DNA of 7,339 nucleotides. Origin: Intestinimonas sp052065695. GTDB taxonomy: Bacteria; Bacillota; Clostridia; Oscillospirales; Oscillospiraceae. Both the position numbers and the translations under genes were made by a program. The stretch covers positions 1-7,339 of the forward strand of contig NZ_JBQHTM010000084.1 in the NCBI RefSeq assembly GCF_052065695.1, in the 5' to 3' direction. This document shows, piece by piece, positions 5,628 to 7,339 of the stretch (its first letter is position 1; every line of letters begins with the position of its first letter). The notes beneath the pieces were generated by a model. The model was given only the letters and a program-made list of their open reading frames with translations, made no database searches and was not told the DNA's origin.

Positions 5628-7043
5628 TTACTCCTCTTCATCTTCGATTTGGTATCGTTTCAACTTGTCGTAGAACGACTTCCGGGAGATCCCAAGCTGT
5701 TGGATTGCCTTGGAACGATTGCCATCTGCCAGCCGGAGGGCTTCGATAATATAGTCCTTCTCCAACAGTGCCACTGCACTTTTTAAATCCAGGCCGGGTC
5801 CGGCAGATGGCTCCGTTTCCGGCAGGCTCTCTCCCCGTAAGGTGGCCGGCAGGTCCTTATATTCAATGATATTGTTGGAACAAACAACCCCTGCATATTC
5901 TAATACATTCTGTAGCTCGCGCACATTACCCGGCCAGTCATATTTTAGCAGCGCCATAATAGCCATATTGGAAAGGGTAATCTCCTGTCCCGGAGGAGCC
6001 ATTTTACTCAAAAAATAGCGAGCCTGAGGCAAAATATCATCCCGCCGTTCCCGCAGCGGAGGGATGGTTAAGGGGATCACGCTGAGACGGTAGTAGAGGT
6101 CCTGCCTGAACTTACCTTCCCGAACCAGATCCTTCAGGTTTTGATTGGTGGCAGCAATGACTCGGATGTCAATGGGGATACTGGAGACGCCGCCAACCCG
6201 TTCCAGCTCCCGCTCCTGCAGGACCCGTAGCAGTTTGGCCTGAGCGCTGGCACTCATATCGCCAATCTCATCCAAGAAGATAGTTCCCTTGTCAGCCAGT
6301 TCAAATTTCCCCAGCTTTCCGCCTCTCAGAGCGCCGGTAAAGGCACCGGCTTCGTAGCCAAAGAGTTCGCTCTCCAGCAGGTTTTCCGGGATGGCGGCAC
6401 AGTTGATGCTAATCAGAGGCCGTTCCGCTCGATTGCTGGCCCGGTGGATGGCCTTGGCCAGCACCCCCTTACCCACGCCACTCTCTCCTTGAATGAGAAT
6501 GGTACAGTTAGCTTTGGCCGCCTTGGCAGCCATAGACAGGATCCGCCGCATCTCCCGATCCGCGCAGATATAGTCGTCAAAGGGGTGGGCCAGAGGCGGA
6601 CTGATCTGCTGGACCAGATACTGGTTCATGGCCCTGGTCCGCTCCAGCTCATTGCTCAACTCGATGATCTTGGTCATATCGTTGAAGACAGAGGCAACGC
6701 CCAGCAAAGTCCCCTCTTTGTCAAAGAGCGGGATGGATTTTCCAATGGCGTGGATACCCAGGGAGCGGAGATAGTCTGGGGCTCCAATAATCTCTTTCCG
6801 CTTCTCCAGCACCTTCAGCGCCACGGATTCCGGTTCCAGCCGGTGGAGGTTCACCCCCAGGGCCTTATCTCGGGAGACCCCCAGAATCTTGGTATACTCC
6901 TCGTTAATATAGATAATGGTACCCTGTGGATCGATGATCATAGTAGCGTTCTGGACGTAGTCCATAATATGTAGAAATACCTCAACCCCCCACCGCTCCG
7001 CCAGAGGGAGAAAATCCGCATTGGTTTCCCACATCTCATTCAT
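5628..7043 (-). CDS. PAS-domain sigma-54-dependent transcriptional activator (NtrC/RocR-like)
   Basis: A complete 471-residue enhancer-binding protein that uses ATP hydrolysis to open sigma-54 promoters. Residues about 22-128 form a PAS sensor (MIIDPQGTIIYINEEY), followed by a short helical linker (NELERTRAMN). Residues 155-390 are the AAA+ domain: Walker A GESGVGKG at 186-193, an intact GAFTGA sigma-54 contact loop at 233-238, Walker B GTIFLDEIGD at 253-262, and FRQDLYYRL with the arginine-finger region at 312-320. GNVREL at 372-377 is also conserved. Residues 430-466 form a Fis-type helix-turn-helix (NRSKAIQQLGISRKSFYDKL). There is no receiver domain, so it is probably controlled by a ligand or cofactor bound to PAS; related proteins often govern amino-acid catabolism, but the target here is unknown. 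The start is set by AGGAGG 9 bases upstream. It has its own promoter and terminator. Its base composition is lower in GC than the protease gene. Confidence 0.93.
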   Translation of the reverse strand: MNEMWETNADFLPLAERWGVEVFLHIMDYVQNATMIIDPQGTIIYINEEYTKILGVSRDKALGVNLHRLEPESVALKVLEKRKEIIGAPDYLRSLGIHAIGKSIPLFDKEGTLLGVASVFNDMTKIIELSNELERTRAMNQYLVQQISPPLAHPFDDYICADREMRRILSMAAKAAKANCTILIQGESGVGKGVLAKAIHRASNRAERPLISINCAAIPENLLESELFGYEAGAFTGALRGGKLGKFELADKGTIFLDEIGDMSASAQAKLLRVLQERELERVGGVSSIPIDIRVIAATNQNLKDLVREGKFRQDLYYRLSVIPLTIPPLRERRDDILPQARYFLSKMAPPGQEITLSNMAIMALLKYDWPGNVRELQNVLEYAGVVCSNNIIEYKDLPATLRGESLPETEPSAGPGLDLKSAVALLEKDYIIEALRLADGNRSKAIQQLGISRKSFYDKLKRYQIEDEEE

Positions 7044-7052
7044 CCTGTTGTC

Positions 7053-7058
7053 CCTCCT
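7053..7058 (-). promoter_or_regulatory. ribosome binding site of the sigma-54 activator
   Basis: A perfect AGGAGG on the minus strand is spaced 9 bases from the ATG at 7043-7041. It fixes the start against the internal ATG at codon 4. Confidence 0.75.
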
Positions 7059-7122
7059 GTTTTGGGGCGCAGGGTATTCTCACCCGGCTCCGGTCAGCGG
7101 AGTGGTGTCGGTCCCTTTTTGC

Positions 7123-7151
7123 ATTATATCAAACCGACTGCGTCAACGCAA
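7123..7151 (-). promoter_or_regulatory. extended -10 sigma-70 promoter of the sigma-54 activator
   Basis: On the minus strand a perfect TATAAT (7128-7123) is preceded by TGA (an extended -10) and, 17 bases upstream, by TTGCGT (7151-7146), a partial -35. Transcription would start near 7116, leaving a leader of about 72 bases containing a small CTCCG/CGGAG hairpin. No GG-N10-GC sigma-54 element was found upstream of the gene, so autoactivation through sigma-54 is not supported. Confidence 0.6.
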
Positions 7152-7177
7152 TTCGCAACCTCCATCCGTCAAAGGAC

Positions 7178-7220
7178 GCACCCCCTCTGCCGCCAGCCGG
7201 GCCGGCAAAAGAGGGGGTGC
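7178..7220. terminator. strong hairpin without a clear T-tract, upstream of the activator
   Basis: GCACCCCCTCT (7178-7188) and AGAGGGGGTGC (7210-7220) pair perfectly over 11 bp. An alternative inner extension pairs TGCCG (7188-7192) with CGGCA (7203-7207), leaving AAA bulged. Neither side is followed by a good T-run: the plus strand continues ATGCATACTTAG to the IS border and the minus strand reads GTCCTTTG. It may be the weak terminator of a gene once located to the right, or another structured element. Confidence 0.4.
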
Positions 7221-7228
7221 ATGCATAC

Positions 7229-7232
7229 TTAG
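7229..7232. repeat. TTAG target-site sequence at inner border of right IS copy
   Basis: The four bases before the right inverted copy are TTAG, the same as the inner border of the left copy and fitting the YTAR target of IS5-group elements. The matching outer copy would lie beyond the window. Confidence 0.5.
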
Positions 7233-7339
7233 GGAATCTCTGATTTAATCCGCACTACCATAAAGGCTCCGGATGTGGGATAATAACACTATCAACGCAA
7301 TGGTGGTGTATGGGGATGAAGAAACAGGAAACATTTACG
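7233..7339 (+). mobile_element. 5' end of an IS5-family-like insertion sequence (right copy, partial)
   Basis: This is the exact inverted partner of 1-106, in plus orientation, so the two elements point away from each other. It begins GGAATCTCTGATTTAATC, has a -10-like GATAAT at 7278-7283 without a good -35, and reaches the presumed transposase ATG at 7316. Everything after the eighth codon is outside the window. Confidence 0.6.
7316..7339 (+). CDS. transposase, N-terminal fragment (cut by window edge)
   Basis: The frame from ATG 7316 reads MKKQETFT up to the last base. The start resembles IS5-family transposases and matches the left copy codon for codon as far as that one extends. GGGG directly precedes the ATG. 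The overlapping frame from ATG 7273 (MWDNNTINAMVVYGDEETG), with AAAGG six bases upstream, also stays open to the edge and is the alternative. Confidence 0.4.

Noticed and set aside
5432..5641. Minus-strand 69-codon frame over the regulator 3' region
   Set aside because: It runs through the perfect terminator hairpin and overlaps the end of the regulator gene, and its product resembles nothing known to me.
7100..7125. Possible sigma-54 promoter (GG ... TTTTTGCAT) on the plus strand
   Set aside because: The spacing between GG and GC is nine bases instead of ten, the element points away from the regulator towards the IS, and no gene starts downstream of it inside the original sequence.
1..7339. 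A complete composite transposon
   Set aside because: Only the inner 106-107 bases of each IS end are present. Full IS copies, outer ends and outer target duplications cannot be seen, so a composite transposon is not claimed.

Overview
The window looks like DNA from a gut Firmicute, most likely a GC-rich member of the Oscillospiraceae (the Flavonifractor/Oscillibacter side of the order). This is inferred from four things: a large secreted mucin-type M60 metallopeptidase with a dockerin, the start of a sporulation-type polysaccharide deacetylase, a PAS/sigma-54 activator, and AGGAGG-type ribosome binding sites. No rRNA, tRNA or CRISPR array was seen.

Layout. Positions 1-106 and 7233-7338 are perfect inverted copies of one sequence. 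It looks like the 5' end of an IS5-family insertion sequence, and each copy's transposase start reads out of the window. Each copy is bordered on its inner side by TTAG, a YTAR-type target site. Between them lie: a 1613-codon secreted M60-like (enhancin/mucinase) metallopeptidase on the minus strand (4948-107), whose TAA stop falls inside the left TTAG/CTAA site; a roughly 317-bp divergent intergenic region with its promoter and a 5' leader stem-loop; a truncated polysaccharide deacetylase (PdaB-like) start on the plus strand (5266-5466); an intergenic stretch with a strong hairpin terminator and a possible small RNA; and a complete PAS-AAA+-Fis sigma-54-dependent regulator on the minus strand (7043-5628) with its own sigma-70-type extended -10 promoter.

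How the parts relate. The protease is predicted to be exported and to act on host glycoproteins outside the cell, aided by carbohydrate- or protein-binding modules and a dockerin. The regulator is an orphan here, with no -12/-24 promoter seen nearby. Base composition drops visibly at about position 5455, where the deacetylase reading frame breaks off and runs into the regulator's terminator hairpin. The GC-rich left part (protease and deacetylase) and the more AT-rich right part (regulator) may therefore have been brought together by a rearrangement, or by an assembly join. The main points of interest are the IS-bounded structure with an insertion exactly at a stop codon, the internal dockerin in an M60 mucinase, the broken deacetylase junction, and the promoter-plus-terminator cassette that could make a short RNA.
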